From contig NZ_LGUF01000007.1 of assembly GCF_001274725.1 (NCBI RefSeq), positions 5,215,655-5,279,654 on the forward strand: a stretch of DNA of 64,000 bases. The letters run 5' to 3'. The stretch is from Sporosarcina globispora (lineage in GTDB: Bacteria > Bacillota > Bacilli > Bacillales > Cytobacillaceae). The notes below the pieces were generated by a model. It saw only the letters and a list, made by a program, of their open reading frames with translations, was not told where the DNA came from and ran no database searches. This document shows positions 8,965 to 17,659 of the stretch, one piece after another. Position numbers and translations under genes: made by a program. How positions within the stretch are numbered: the first letter of the stretch is position 1; each line of letters starts with the position of its first letter.

Positions 8965-9981
8965 TTATTTCGCTTCCGGCGGAATTAGATTTTCAGGTAT
9001 ATCAAGACCTGCTTCTTTGAAATATCTGTACGCTCCGGCATGCAATGGCACGGATACGCCATCAAGAGCGGTTTCCAGCGTCATTTCCTTGGCAGAGCTA
9101 TGAACCTCATACATTTCATCCAGATTTTCATAGAGCGTTTTGGTTAAAATATAGATGGTTTTTTCATCCATTTCCTTCGTTGTGGATAAAAGGTTAGGCT
9201 GGGCAATGGTGTTGATATCTTTGTCAATGCGCGGATAGGTCCCTCCAGGAATCACATAGCGGTACCAGCTGTCCGATACAGCATTAATGGCATCCAGCTG
9301 TTCATCAGTCACTTCCAGAATGGAAGCTTTGACATTACTTGCATACATATCAGTCACAGCTGAAATCGGGATACCGGCCGGCAGTGAACCTCCATCCAAT
9401 CTCCCGTCACGCATCGCGGAAACCGTGTCACTGTAGCCAAGATATTCTGGAGTAATATCCTTTTTTGTAAGATCAAGGCCTTCCATCATTACGACTGTGG
9501 ATTGCTCCGTACCGCTTGCCTGCGGGCCTACCGAAAATCCTGTTCCTTTAATGTCCTCGATTGTTCCGGTTTTAATTTTGTCATTCATAAGGACAAAATG
9601 CTCCACATTTGGCCAGAGCATGGAGATCGTGCGCAAATCCTCATACCGCTTCCCTTCAAAGGAGCCATCTCCAGAATATGCCTGGGACGAAATTAACCCC
9701 TGAAGAATGGCAAGCTGTGCTTCTCCTTCACGAAGAAGTTCAATATTTTCAATGGAGCCGGCTGAAGACTGGCCGCTCGCCTGGATTTTCTCACCCTTTA
9801 AATGGCCGCTCCATATATTAGCCATTCCAACTCCTATTGGGTAATATGTACCTCCGGTTGAAGCCGTGGCAACGGATACGAATTTTTTATCCTTATTTTC
9901 GGCCGCTGTCCGCACGCCAACGATGACAATAAAAACAAGTGTCAGGATCGATATGATAATCTTCCACTTTTTTTGAATCAT
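8965..9981 (-). CDS. TAXI-family TRAP transporter solute-binding protein
   Basis: This 338-residue exported protein has an N-terminal hydrophobic segment (residues 6-25) after a KKWK basic start and no lipobox cysteine, so it is either cleaved or stays anchored. The mature part opens with VATASTGGTYYPIGVGMANIW, the TAXI-type signature, and ENIELLREGEAQLAILQ follows. It binds the substrate outside the membrane and hands it to the fused permease. It is the first gene of the operon, with a GAAAGGGAGG-type ribosome site just upstream and the cre/operator/promoter cluster within 90 bp. Confidence 0.88.
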   Translation of the reverse strand: MIQKKWKIIISILTLVFIVIVGVRTAAENKDKKFVSVATASTGGTYYPIGVGMANIWSGHLKGEKIQASGQSSAGSIENIELLREGEAQLAILQGLISSQAYSGDGSFEGKRYEDLRTISMLWPNVEHFVLMNDKIKTGTIEDIKGTGFSVGPQASGTEQSTVVMMEGLDLTKKDITPEYLGYSDTVSAMRDGRLDGGSLPAGIPISAVTDMYASNVKASILEVTDEQLDAINAVSDSWYRYVIPGGTYPRIDKDINTIAQPNLLSTTKEMDEKTIYILTKTLYENLDEMYEVHSSAKEMTLETALDGVSVPLHAGAYRYFKEAGLDIPENLIPPEAK

Positions 9982-10004
9982 AAAATCCTCCCTTTCTATT
10001 AAAA

Positions 10005-10019
10005 ATGTAAGCGCTTTTT
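10005..10019 (-). promoter_or_regulatory. Probable cre (CcpA) site
   Basis: ATGTAAGCGCTTTTT matches the catabolite-responsive element consensus WTGNAANCGNWNNCW at all but one fixed position. It lies between the operon promoter and the TAXI gene start, a usual place for CcpA roadblock repression, so carbon catabolite repression of the operon is likely. Confidence 0.65.
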
Positions 10020-10022
10020 CTA

Positions 10023-10037
10023 ACTTGTATTACAAGT
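10023..10037. promoter_or_regulatory. Perfect operator palindrome, candidate GntR-regulator site
   Basis: ACTTGTATTACAAGT is a perfect 7-1-7 inverted repeat. It overlaps the right part of the -10 box and the expected transcription start of the minus-strand promoter, the expected position for a repressor. FadR-subgroup regulators bind short palindromes of this kind; the regulator encoded at 6254-6973 is the obvious candidate. Confidence 0.65.
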
Positions 10038-10064
10038 ATACAAGGTTACAGGTTTTGAATTCAA
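10035..10064 (-). promoter_or_regulatory. Sigma-A-type promoter of the TRAP/2-hydroxyacid operon
   Basis: On the minus strand TTGAAT (plus 10059-10064) and TATACT (plus 10035-10040) are separated by 18 bp. The -10 box runs into the operator palindrome. Confidence 0.6.
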
Positions 10065-10171
10065 TCAAAATTCAGACTTTTTATTTTATTCCGCAAAATA
10101 TTAGTTGCATACTCCTTGATATTTCGGGGTTTTCAAATGTTAAAACAGGAGGTTTTACCTAGCAGAGTAAA

Positions 10172-10214
10172 AAAGAAAGGCCATTTTCTCTGGTCAGAAA
10201 ATGGCCTCTCTTTT
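10172..10214. terminator. Bidirectional terminator hairpin
   Basis: AGGCCATTTTCT (10178-10189) and AGAAAATGGCCT (10196-10207) form a perfect 12-bp stem with a 6-base loop, flanked by A-rich and T-rich runs on both sides. It ends the minus-strand acetyltransferase transcript. Confidence 0.85.
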
Positions 10215-10704
10215 ATAAAAGCTTTCCCATGTAGTATTCATCGACAAATTCACCGTTTATCACAAGCGAATGTTTTTTGGTGCCTTCGACCTGGAATCCG
10301 GCCTTTTTGTATAGGGCGACTCCGGCCTGATTACGGATAACGACTGTGAGCTCCAGCCTGTGGATATTGTGTTCACGCGCCCAGCGGTCAAGCTCTTCAA
10401 ACAGCTTTGTGCCGATTCCCTGGCCTCTGTGTCCGCTGAGGATGCCTGCAACGAGATATGCTGAGTGCTTATTTCTCCTGGCTGCACCGCCAATGGCCAT
10501 TACGAAGCCGATCAATTGGTTATCTTTTTCCGCAATGATAATGGTCGAACCCTTTTCGATAGCTTCGATTCTTTTTCTTTGTGCCTCGGCGGTGGTCTGT
10601 CTTTCACCTGGCTCGAAAAGCATATATTCCGATTCGTTTTCTACTTGTGTGATCAAATCGGCCAAGGCCTGGGCGTCTGCTGGTTTTATGTGGCGGATGA
10701 TCAT
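10213..10704 (-). CDS. GNAT-family N-acetyltransferase
   Basis: This 163-residue protein shows the GNAT fold: LIGFVMAIGG (strand 4), then AYLVAGILSGHRGQGIGTKL with the acetyl-CoA pyrophosphate-binding loop at about residues 90-108, and NQAGVALYKKAGFQVEGT at the end. It resembles ribosomal-protein or small-molecule acetyltransferases; the acceptor is unknown. It is 18 bp downstream of the amidase gene and may be co-transcribed with it, ending at the hairpin at 10172-10214. Confidence 0.8.
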   Translation of the reverse strand: MIIRHIKPADAQALADLITQVENESEYMLFEPGERQTTAEAQRKRIEAIEKGSTIIIAEKDNQLIGFVMAIGGAARRNKHSAYLVAGILSGHRGQGIGTKLFEELDRWAREHNIHRLELTVVIRNQAGVALYKKAGFQVEGTKKHSLVINGEFVDEYYMGKLL

Positions 10705-10721
10705 ACGGATTGCTCCTTTTT

Positions 10722-12014
10722 CTATTTTTTCATTAGTCCTTCAACAAAATCTTTCAAAACATGTACACCATATACACAGTCATTTAATGATGTCCATTCG
10801 CGCGGATTGTGGCTGATGCCATCCTTGCTGCGGACGAACAGCATGGCTGCTGGAATTTCAGTACCGACGATCATGGTGTCATGACCGGCGCCGCTCGGGA
10901 TGTAAACGGGCCTAATCTCGAACTTGGCAAGGGATTCTGATATACCAGCCTGCAGGCTTTCGTCAATTGGCAGAGGTTTGATTTTTGCATTCAGGTTCAT
11001 TTTCACGTCAATATTCCGCTCCTCTGCAATTTTCCGGGCTTCGGTCTTAATTTGATCAATCAGCTGATCGCGTGTCTCTTCAAAAATATCCCGGATATCC
11101 ACGGTTAGTATTACTTCCTGTGCGATGACATTGAAGCCATTTGGATGTACGGTCAGCTTTCCGACAGTGGCAACAGCTGTATCACTGACCTGCTTTGGAA
11201 AATTCTCGACGGCAGCTACAAATAATGAGGCAGCCACCAGTGGATCTCTGCGTCCAGCCATCGGCGTATTTCCCGCATGCCCAGCTTCCCCCCTAAATGT
11301 CACCTCCAGCGAGGCTGGTCCTGCAATGCCTTTTACCACACCAACCGGCTGATTCTCTCTTTCCAGCACCTTTCCCTGCTCAATATGGACTTCCACAAAT
11401 GTTTCGATTTCACGCCTGTTTTTTCCTGCCTTTAAGCACTCTTCAGCACTGCTGCCATATTCGTTCAATACGTCTCGAAACGACTTGCCATTTTCATCCC
11501 GCAGGCTATCCATTTCCTCCGGCTTCAGTTGGCCCATAAATGCCCGGCTGCCTGTTAAGCTGCTCTTGAATCTCGAACCCTCTTCATCTGAAAAAATCAC
11601 AATCTCATAAGGCTTTTCAGGTATGTATCCTGTTTCTTTCCATGCCTCAGCAACTTCTAATGCTGAAAGAACCCCTAACGGCCCATCAAAGTGCCCTCCA
11701 TTTGGAACACTGTCAACATGGGAACCGGAAGCGATTGCCGGTCCTTCCGTTTTGCCACCTATTCTTCCAAACACGTTTCCTGCTCCATCTGTTGACACAC
11801 TTAAGCCGGCATTTTTCATCCAGCCTATTACTAATTCTTTTGCCTGTTTCTCCTCAGCAGAATAGCCAGGGCGTGTTACCCCGCCGCTTTCCATGTGGCC
11901 TATTCTTGAAAGCTCATCAAGTCTCGAGGTCAATCTTTCGCCGTTTACACCCGAATGAGTAAGTTCTTGGTCATAATCTTTCAGTAACTGTTCATAAAGG
12001 TTCATGGTTTTCAC
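10722..12014 (-). CDS. M20-family amidase, N-carbamoyl-amino acid hydrolase / allantoate amidohydrolase type
   Basis: This 430-residue protein has metal-binding motifs of the hydantoinase/carbamoylase branch of M20: GSHVDSVPNGGHFDGPLGV (His and Asp ligands near residue 97-112), FSDEEGSRF (catalytic and ligand Glu near 146) and VEVHIEQGKVLERE near 215, with HDTMIVG near the end. Such enzymes remove a carbamoyl group from N-carbamoyl amino acids or ureides in the cytoplasm, releasing CO2 and ammonia. The genes upstream in the transcript encode a membrane protein pair and two NAD(P)-dependent dehydrogenases, which points to a catabolic operon for an N-carbamoyl compound; the compound is not determined. 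Confidence 0.82.
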   Translation of the reverse strand: MKTMNLYEQLLKDYDQELTHSGVNGERLTSRLDELSRIGHMESGGVTRPGYSAEEKQAKELVIGWMKNAGLSVSTDGAGNVFGRIGGKTEGPAIASGSHVDSVPNGGHFDGPLGVLSALEVAEAWKETGYIPEKPYEIVIFSDEEGSRFKSSLTGSRAFMGQLKPEEMDSLRDENGKSFRDVLNEYGSSAEECLKAGKNRREIETFVEVHIEQGKVLERENQPVGVVKGIAGPASLEVTFRGEAGHAGNTPMAGRRDPLVAASLFVAAVENFPKQVSDTAVATVGKLTVHPNGFNVIAQEVILTVDIRDIFEETRDQLIDQIKTEARKIAEERNIDVKMNLNAKIKPLPIDESLQAGISESLAKFEIRPVYIPSGAGHDTMIVGTEIPAAMLFVRSKDGISHNPREWTSLNDCVYGVHVLKDFVEGLMKK

Positions 12015-12068
12015 TCTTTCTATTTTTTTTCACTGTGAATTTAATGGAATGTTGTTGTAACGCGAAGT

Positions 12069-12121
12069 GACCGATATATCGGAAAACTGACCGATAAAAT
12101 TGAATTTTGACCGATATTTTC
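12069..12121. repeat. Phased GACCGATA array, copy 1
   Basis: GACCGATA occurs at 12069, 12089 and 12109, an exact 20-bp period, each followed by an AT-rich spacer. It occupies the 187-bp gap between two co-directional genes of the amidase operon. The same motif and spacing recur at 30181-30258 and 39215-39540. No protein reading frame explains it. Confidence 0.8.
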
Positions 12122-12201
12122 AGAGTCAGCACCAAAAGGGTCTGAGGAAAAGAAAAAAACGCAAAAAGCCCAGCAGATCTCCACCTGCCAGGCCAAAATG
12201 A

Positions 12202-12654
12202 TTAAATGATCCCCTGCATACGTAAAATGATCTCAGCGATGACCGCAGATCCAATGAAGGTTCCGAAGAACACGAAGACTGCGACAATAATGCTTCTCCA
12301 GCCCAGCTTGGAAAAGTCGGCCCAGTTCTTTCCAATTGAGATACCCGCATAAGCCAGAATTGGCGTAGCAAGAGCCAGGATATTCACCTGGGTTGTCCAT
12401 TCTACAACATATTCAGAACCCGGTACTCCTGGAATCGAAACGATAATCCCGATAATCCCGATATACCCGACGCTCGGGATGTTGCCCGGCAGCACTTTTT
12501 CAAGAATAAGACCCAGCACACTAATGACAATTAAAACAAGCATGCCCGGAATGGCTGCAGATGGGAGTATATCATAGCCAGCCCAGTTTCCGATCAGTGC
12601 CGAAAGGCCGAATATACCTAATATCAGAAACCATTCTGTTATATTTTTAAGCAT
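12202..12654 (-). CDS. Small polytopic membrane protein, partner of the 12647-13468 protein
   Basis: This 150-residue protein has about four hydrophobic segments (near residues 7-26, 33-52, 87-105 and 122-145) and no motif I can name. Its start overlaps the end of the 273-residue membrane protein gene by 8 bp, so the two are translationally coupled and probably form one complex. Location between an amidase and dehydrogenase genes suggests a carrier for the operon's substrate. The function is inference. Confidence 0.6.
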   Translation of the reverse strand: MLKNITEWFLILGIFGLSALIGNWAGYDILPSAAIPGMLVLIVISVLGLILEKVLPGNIPSVGYIGIIGIIVSIPGVPGSEYVVEWTTQVNILALATPILAYAGISIGKNWADFSKLGWRSIIVAVFVFFGTFIGSAVIAEIILRMQGII

Positions 12655-13468
12655 GGATGTCTCCTCCTTTGTCAGCAGCCTTTTTCTCTTTCCGTTTGAT
12701 CATGATGCTGTACAGCTTCTCAGTAAGTGGCAATCCAATGAAAATACTTGCATACAGACCCGTTGAAAGAGAAAGCAGGTTACTGGCGCCTGCGAAGGCA
12801 ATAATCTGATCTTCCATTGCTGGGAATGCCGCGACAAGCGATCCGCTGGCGGCCGCCATCATGCTTCCGCTGCCCACACCAGATGCCATCGCGAACGATA
12901 GTGGATGGAGCGGCGTAATGGTGGCCAGAAAACCGGATATCAATCCAAGGAAGGCAGCACCAAACACAGTACCAAAAATATAAATAGCCATTACTCCTCT
13001 GCCTTCTGGCGAATCAAATCCGTATTTATTCATAATCAGCCCGACATTCGGCTCGCGCCCAATCGAGTGAGTCATGCCAATTGCCTCTCTTTTAAAACCA
13101 AGAAAGATGGCCACCGGCAGTGCAAATAAAATTGTTCCTAAATTACCTAATTCCTGGAGCAATAATGATGGCCCTGCAGCAATAATTGCCTCGATTTGCG
13201 GCCCAATCGTTACCCCAATTTTCGCAATTAAGAGGGTAACCCCAAGCACGATAAGCGGCTCTGCATTTTTAGCCTGCTTTTCCTTAATAAGCGGAGTGAA
13301 GTAAAGCCCCAGCCCCAGGAAAAATGCATAGAGCATTGGCAGCAGTAAAATAACCCCGGCACCTACTTTAAAGCTGAACTGTCCAATCGCTTCGGTGGCC
13401 ACGACCAGCACAAGCACAATGGCATGCAAGCGCCAATCTTTTAAAATTTCTGTCTTTTCACTTTTCAT
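12647..13468 (-). CDS. Polytopic membrane protein, DUF3100-like
   Basis: This 273-residue protein has about seven or eight hydrophobic stretches and a glycine/serine-rich region (SFAMASGVGSGSMMAAASGS, about residues 191-210). It resembles proteins annotated DUF3100, though I cannot confirm this without a profile search. With the small membrane protein that overlaps its 3' end it may be a two-component carrier for the N-carbamoyl compound handled by the operon. Basic and acidic residues cluster at the C-terminal tail (KRKEKKAADKGGD). Confidence 0.6.
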   Translation of the reverse strand: MKSEKTEILKDWRLHAIVLVLVVATEAIGQFSFKVGAGVILLLPMLYAFFLGLGLYFTPLIKEKQAKNAEPLIVLGVTLLIAKIGVTIGPQIEAIIAAGPSLLLQELGNLGTILFALPVAIFLGFKREAIGMTHSIGREPNVGLIMNKYGFDSPEGRGVMAIYIFGTVFGAAFLGLISGFLATITPLHPLSFAMASGVGSGSMMAAASGSLVAAFPAMEDQIIAFAGASNLLSLSTGLYASIFIGLPLTEKLYSIMIKRKEKKAADKGGDIHA

Positions 13469-13494
13469 GATTTCCCCCCTAGATTAAAAGATTA

Positions 13495-14355
13495 CTAGTT
13501 TCCCCCGCAGACCGCCGATGAATCGAGCTTCCCCTTCCCTTGCTCCATCGCCTTCTCATAGAGGCTGCAAACCACTTGCCCCAATGGAGAATCTTCGCTG
13601 TAATGGCCGGCTGTTTCCTGATACAGGTGAATATCCTTATTCATGTGTTCGAGGCTGAAAAGCACATTCTCATATGTATGGTTAAGGATATTATCGCCGA
13701 ACACGGAAAGGACCCGATTATGGGCAGAACCGCTTTGAATGACCTCCGCCAGCTGAGAGCGGCTGACACCTGCTTTTTCCCCCACTGCAAAGGCCTCCCC
13801 CAGACCTGCAGTCATTAAAGCAACCAGCATATTGTGGCACAGCTTCGCCACCTGGCCAGAGCCTGAAGATCCAAGCAGAAAGATATCCTTTCCAACGCTC
13901 TCCAGGACCGGGCGAATGTCTGGCAAATATTTATCGTCTCCCCCGACCATTATGGTTAACGTACCGGCATCAGCACCCTTGGGGCCTCCGCTTAACGGAC
14001 AGTCATAGAAATGGACTTCCTTCTCCTTTGCAGCAGCATATAAACCCTTTGCAGTCACGGGATCAATCGTGCTCATATCCAGGACAAAACTGCGGGGCTT
14101 TAAAGCAGAAAAGACTCCACTTTCACCCATCATAACATCTTTGACAATACCTGGTCCAGGCAATGAAGAAATTACTAGATCCGCCTGTCTTGCTGTCTCG
14201 AATGGAGAAGGCTGGGGAATAGCCCCCAGCTCCTCACATTTTGCAAGTGCGTCCGGGCTCGGGTCATAGGCATACACCTTATACCCGTTCTTGATTAAAT
14301 TTTTGACAATGCCTTTTCCCATCGCCCCGCAGCCAATCACACCTAAGTTTTTCAT
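13495..14355 (-). CDS. NAD(P)-dependent beta-hydroxyacid dehydrogenase (3-hydroxyisobutyrate / tartronate semialdehyde reductase family)
   Basis: This 286-residue protein has an N-terminal Rossmann fold (VIGCGAMGKGIVKNLIKNGY, residues 5-24, with Asp as second-strand end), the substrate-binding CPLSGGPKGADAGTLTIMVGG stretch near residue 118, and the catalytic-lysine segment GSGQVAKLCHNML near residue 165. Members interconvert a beta-hydroxyacid and its semialdehyde. It is 11 bp downstream of the aldehyde dehydrogenase gene, so the two may act in sequence on a semialdehyde. The exact substrate is unknown. Confidence 0.83.
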   Translation of the reverse strand: MKNLGVIGCGAMGKGIVKNLIKNGYKVYAYDPSPDALAKCEELGAIPQPSPFETARQADLVISSLPGPGIVKDVMMGESGVFSALKPRSFVLDMSTIDPVTAKGLYAAAKEKEVHFYDCPLSGGPKGADAGTLTIMVGGDDKYLPDIRPVLESVGKDIFLLGSSGSGQVAKLCHNMLVALMTAGLGEAFAVGEKAGVSRSQLAEVIQSGSAHNRVLSVFGDNILNHTYENVLFSLEHMNKDIHLYQETAGHYSEDSPLGQVVCSLYEKAMEQGKGKLDSSAVCGGN

Positions 14356-14366
14356 CCTCTCCCTCC

Positions 14367-15863
14367 TTAAGGTTTTATATAAACAGTCTTTGTATCAACC
14401 CAGAAATCCAATGCGGTGCTGCCCTGTTCCCGCGGTCCGATGCTGGATGTCTTTTTGCCGCCAAACGGAAGCTGGTTTTCATAATGATTAGATGGGATAT
14501 TTATGTGCGTGACACCTGTTTCAATTTTCCGGACAAAATCGAATGCTTTCTGAAGGTCATTCGTAAAAATGGCCGATGACAAGCCAAAGTCCGTATCATT
14601 TGCAAGCTCAATGGCCTCTTCGTATGTATCCACTTCCATCACAGCCACAACCGGACCGAAAATCTCTTCCTGGGCGATCGTAAAATTCTTTGTAACTTTA
14701 CTGAAAACAGTCGGAGCGACGAAATAGCCACTCGCCATATCCCCATCAGTCAGCTGCTTTCCGCCATATTCGAGCACAGCTCCTTCTTCGATCGCGCTAT
14801 TCACATAATGTAAATACGTATTTAACTGGTGCTTATTCGCAACCGCACCGTTGTCGTACCCTTCCCGGATCCCATTGCCGACTTTTATTTGCTTCGCTTT
14901 TTCAACCAATAAATCGATGACCTTTTGGGAAATGGACCGGGGCACAATCACGCGGCTTGTTCCCGTACAGCTTTGGCCGTTGTTGTAAAATCCGCTGATG
15001 ACCACACTCTGAACAGCCTCTTCCAGATTGGCATCCTCCAGAATGATCGTCGCGTTCTTCCCGCCCATTTCAGCCTGCATTTTTCCGCCATGTGCTGTCA
15101 CAAGCTTGCCAAGATGGATTCCCACATCAGAAGAGCCTGTAAAAGAAACAGCCTTAATTTCAGGATTGGTTCCAAGCTCTTCTCCCACTACAGAACCCGG
15201 ACCCGTGATCATATTCAGGACACCTGCTGGCATTCCCGCTTGTTCAAACAGCTCGGCCACTTTAACTGCAACTAGCGACGTATCGCTCGCAGCTTTATAA
15301 ATAATTGTATTTCCTGCCAGCATGGATGGGGCAATTTTATAAATGGCAATGCCCAGCGGAAAATTAAACGGGGTAACGACCGCCACTACTCCCAGAGGCT
15401 CCTGAATGGTACAGGCAAATGTGTTTGGGTCTATCGCAGGCACAGTCTCACCTGTTAGACGGTTTGCCTCCCCGCTGAAATGCTTCAGAGCCTGAAGGGT
15501 TGCATCCACTTCCTTGCGGGCCGCCTCGATTGTTTTGCCGACTTCCTTTGTGATGATTTCAGCCAATTCCTCTTTTTCCTGCTGAATGAGAAAGATTAAT
15601 TTATAAAGGATGTCCCCTCGGCTGATTGGAGATGTTTTTTTCCAGAGCGGGAAGGCTTTCTTTGCACTTTCAATTGCTTTTTGCACATCCAAATCATTGG
15701 ATTTCTGAAAATTTCCCAATACCTCTTCTGTATGGGCGGGATTAACACTCGGATATGTTTCCCCTGTCACAGATGGCACCCATTCCCCGCCTATATAATT
15801 GTAATACGTTTCTGCACCAGCATTCCTGTCCGCAATGTTTTGACTATTAACTTCTGTACTCAT
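14367..15863 (-). CDS. NAD(P)-dependent aldehyde dehydrogenase
   Basis: This 498-residue enzyme has the ALDH landmarks: TPFNFPLGIAIYKIAPSMLAG near residue 155, FTGSSDVG near 243, catalytic base in EMGGKNATIILEDANL near 265, the catalytic cysteine in NNGQSCTGTSRVIV near 300, and EEIFGPVV near 395. It resembles 2-oxoglutarate semialdehyde or salicylaldehyde-type dehydrogenases of Bacillus. It is first in the amidase operon. The promoter region upstream holds a perfect CATGTACATG palindrome at 15919-15928 that could be a regulator site. Confidence 0.88.
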   Translation of the reverse strand: MSTEVNSQNIADRNAGAETYYNYIGGEWVPSVTGETYPSVNPAHTEEVLGNFQKSNDLDVQKAIESAKKAFPLWKKTSPISRGDILYKLIFLIQQEKEELAEIITKEVGKTIEAARKEVDATLQALKHFSGEANRLTGETVPAIDPNTFACTIQEPLGVVAVVTPFNFPLGIAIYKIAPSMLAGNTIIYKAASDTSLVAVKVAELFEQAGMPAGVLNMITGPGSVVGEELGTNPEIKAVSFTGSSDVGIHLGKLVTAHGGKMQAEMGGKNATIILEDANLEEAVQSVVISGFYNNGQSCTGTSRVIVPRSISQKVIDLLVEKAKQIKVGNGIREGYDNGAVANKHQLNTYLHYVNSAIEEGAVLEYGGKQLTDGDMASGYFVAPTVFSKVTKNFTIAQEEIFGPVVAVMEVDTYEEAIELANDTDFGLSSAIFTNDLQKAFDFVRKIETGVTHINIPSNHYENQLPFGGKKTSSIGPREQGSTALDFWVDTKTVYIKP

Positions 15864-15973
15864 CCAATCTCTCCTTAATTCTTGTTAGATTAAGGTTATT
15901 ATAATATTTAGAATATTCCATGTACATGTACCAGCAGCCAAATAATTCTTTCATCCATTGTGGCAAGCACCAA

Positions 15974-17560
15974 TTAAGGGTTTAAAAAATCAAAGACCTG
16001 AAAGGCCAGGATAACTGTAGTCCAATCTTCTTTCCGGGAAAAATCGAGCTGTAATTCGCTTTCGATTTTTTTCATGCGGTATGCAAGGGTATTGGGATGG
16101 ATATGCATCTCTTCTGCTGTTATTTTATGGCTTTGATTATGTGCTAGAAAGGTTTGCATTGTTTTCAAATATTCAGGCTCCATCTTTAAAAGAGCGCCAA
16201 TTTTATCTGCCACAAATTTATTCAGCAAGCTGCGGTCAGTGTTGAGCCATAGCCTTTCAGCACCAAGCTCAGAATAAGTGATAAAGGTTTTGTGCTGATG
16301 GTTCTTAGCAAATGATAGAGCTTCAGCTGCTTCCTGATAAGTATCTGTCATATTTGTTAAGGCAACCTCCCTGCCCAGCCCAATGACAGCCTTTTTCACC
16401 TTTTTCTGAATATCATCAGCTAAATACTGGTCATATTTTTTCCGACCATTTACCAGGAGTGCAACAATCTGGTTTGATTTCGTAAAAACGATCGGGGTTT
16501 CACAGTAATTAATGAGGATCTGCTCGGTCGATTGGATAACCTTTTCTTTCTGAAGGATGGAAGCAGCATCCCATAGAAAACCTGACTTGGAGTCCACCAT
16601 CATACAAGCGATACTGCTTTTCTCGTTCAAGCAGAACTTTTCCAAAATCCATTCATTCAGACGTCCGCCATTGATTAAATCATGAAAAGCCTCTTCCCTT
16701 AGGTGCATCTCTTTTTCAAAAAGTGTATTCAGCCTGACAAACTCCAGTGACAAAGCCGTTGAAGCATGTTCAAGAGCAGCCTTCTGGATATTCGTCAAAC
16801 ACTCGACTGGCTCATTCAAAAGGAAGTACCCGAAAAGTTCGTTGGAGTTTATGATCGGAAAAGAACTGGATGGCTCAATTGGTGACTCTGCAAAAAGTAC
16901 CGGGGTGCCCAAAATATGACTGATGGTATCTAGAATATACGAAGTCCCCTTTCCCTCCAGCAGAATCTTCGTGAATCTCCGGTGGATATCAAGTGATTGG
17001 CTCAGTTCTTCATTCTTACGCTTCACTTCTTCATAAAGCTTCGAGTTCATGATGGCAATAGCCGCCTGGTCTGCCACCACTTCCAAAACTTGAAAGTCAG
17101 ACTCAGTAAACTGTACATCCTTATCGAAGTTATCCACCACAAGCACCCCGATGCAATCCTCCTTATAAACCAATGGGACTACGATTCCGCTCTTCACATC
17201 ACGCTGGAAAACGCCATTAAAAAAGTGAACAAAATTTATTTCAGACATACGGCTCATATGTTCTCTGAACTCACGGCCTGAAGCAATTACGCCCTTTTTG
17301 GTTAAAAAAACCTGTCCAGTCAAGGATTCTCCAGGCTGAAATTTCACTTGGCGCATTACGCCTTCGTCCACTCCGACCCCACTGGAAAAATGCAATAATC
17401 CATCATCTCTTAACGTGTATAGAATTGTCGTATCAGCATGATCTACTAAATCAAAAGCGGCCTGTACCAGCCTCATTAGAATCTCCTCAAGTTCAAGAGA
17501 CTGGGTTAGGCTGCGGTTAATTTCAAGGAGGCTTGAGATTTTGTCCTGCATGATGGCCAT
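15974..17560 (-). CDS. GAF-domain PucR/CdaR-type transcriptional activator
   Basis: This 528-residue protein starts at ATG 17560, placed by an AAAGGAG ribosome site 8 bases upstream. It has an N-terminal GAF domain (about residues 25-165, ending EVVADQAAIAIMNSKLYEEV), a central region of roughly 200 residues, and a C-terminal PucR-type helix-turn-helix (about 465-525, with HKITAEEMHIHPNTLAYRMKKIE). Such proteins sense small metabolites and activate purine, sugar-acid or amino acid catabolic genes. It lies directly upstream of the amidase/ALDH operon and after the BenE-like transporter gene, and is the likely controller of both. Confidence 0.8.
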   Translation of the reverse strand: MAIMQDKISSLLEINRSLTQSLELEEILMRLVQAAFDLVDHADTTILYTLRDDGLLHFSSGVGVDEGVMRQVKFQPGESLTGQVFLTKKGVIASGREFREHMSRMSEINFVHFFNGVFQRDVKSGIVVPLVYKEDCIGVLVVDNFDKDVQFTESDFQVLEVVADQAAIAIMNSKLYEEVKRKNEELSQSLDIHRRFTKILLEGKGTSYILDTISHILGTPVLFAESPIEPSSSFPIINSNELFGYFLLNEPVECLTNIQKAALEHASTALSLEFVRLNTLFEKEMHLREEAFHDLINGGRLNEWILEKFCLNEKSSIACMMVDSKSGFLWDAASILQKEKVIQSTEQILINYCETPIVFTKSNQIVALLVNGRKKYDQYLADDIQKKVKKAVIGLGREVALTNMTDTYQEAAEALSFAKNHQHKTFITYSELGAERLWLNTDRSLLNKFVADKIGALLKMEPEYLKTMQTFLAHNQSHKITAEEMHIHPNTLAYRMKKIESELQLDFSRKEDWTTVILAFQVFDFLNP

Positions 17561-17659
17561 AGCTTTTCTCCTTTCTAAAAGGCTTCCAGTTCTCTTAAAG
17601 TCATTGCTATCTATTATTCCCATAAACAAAGCATCTATTTTTCTGCCAAACTGCCATTC

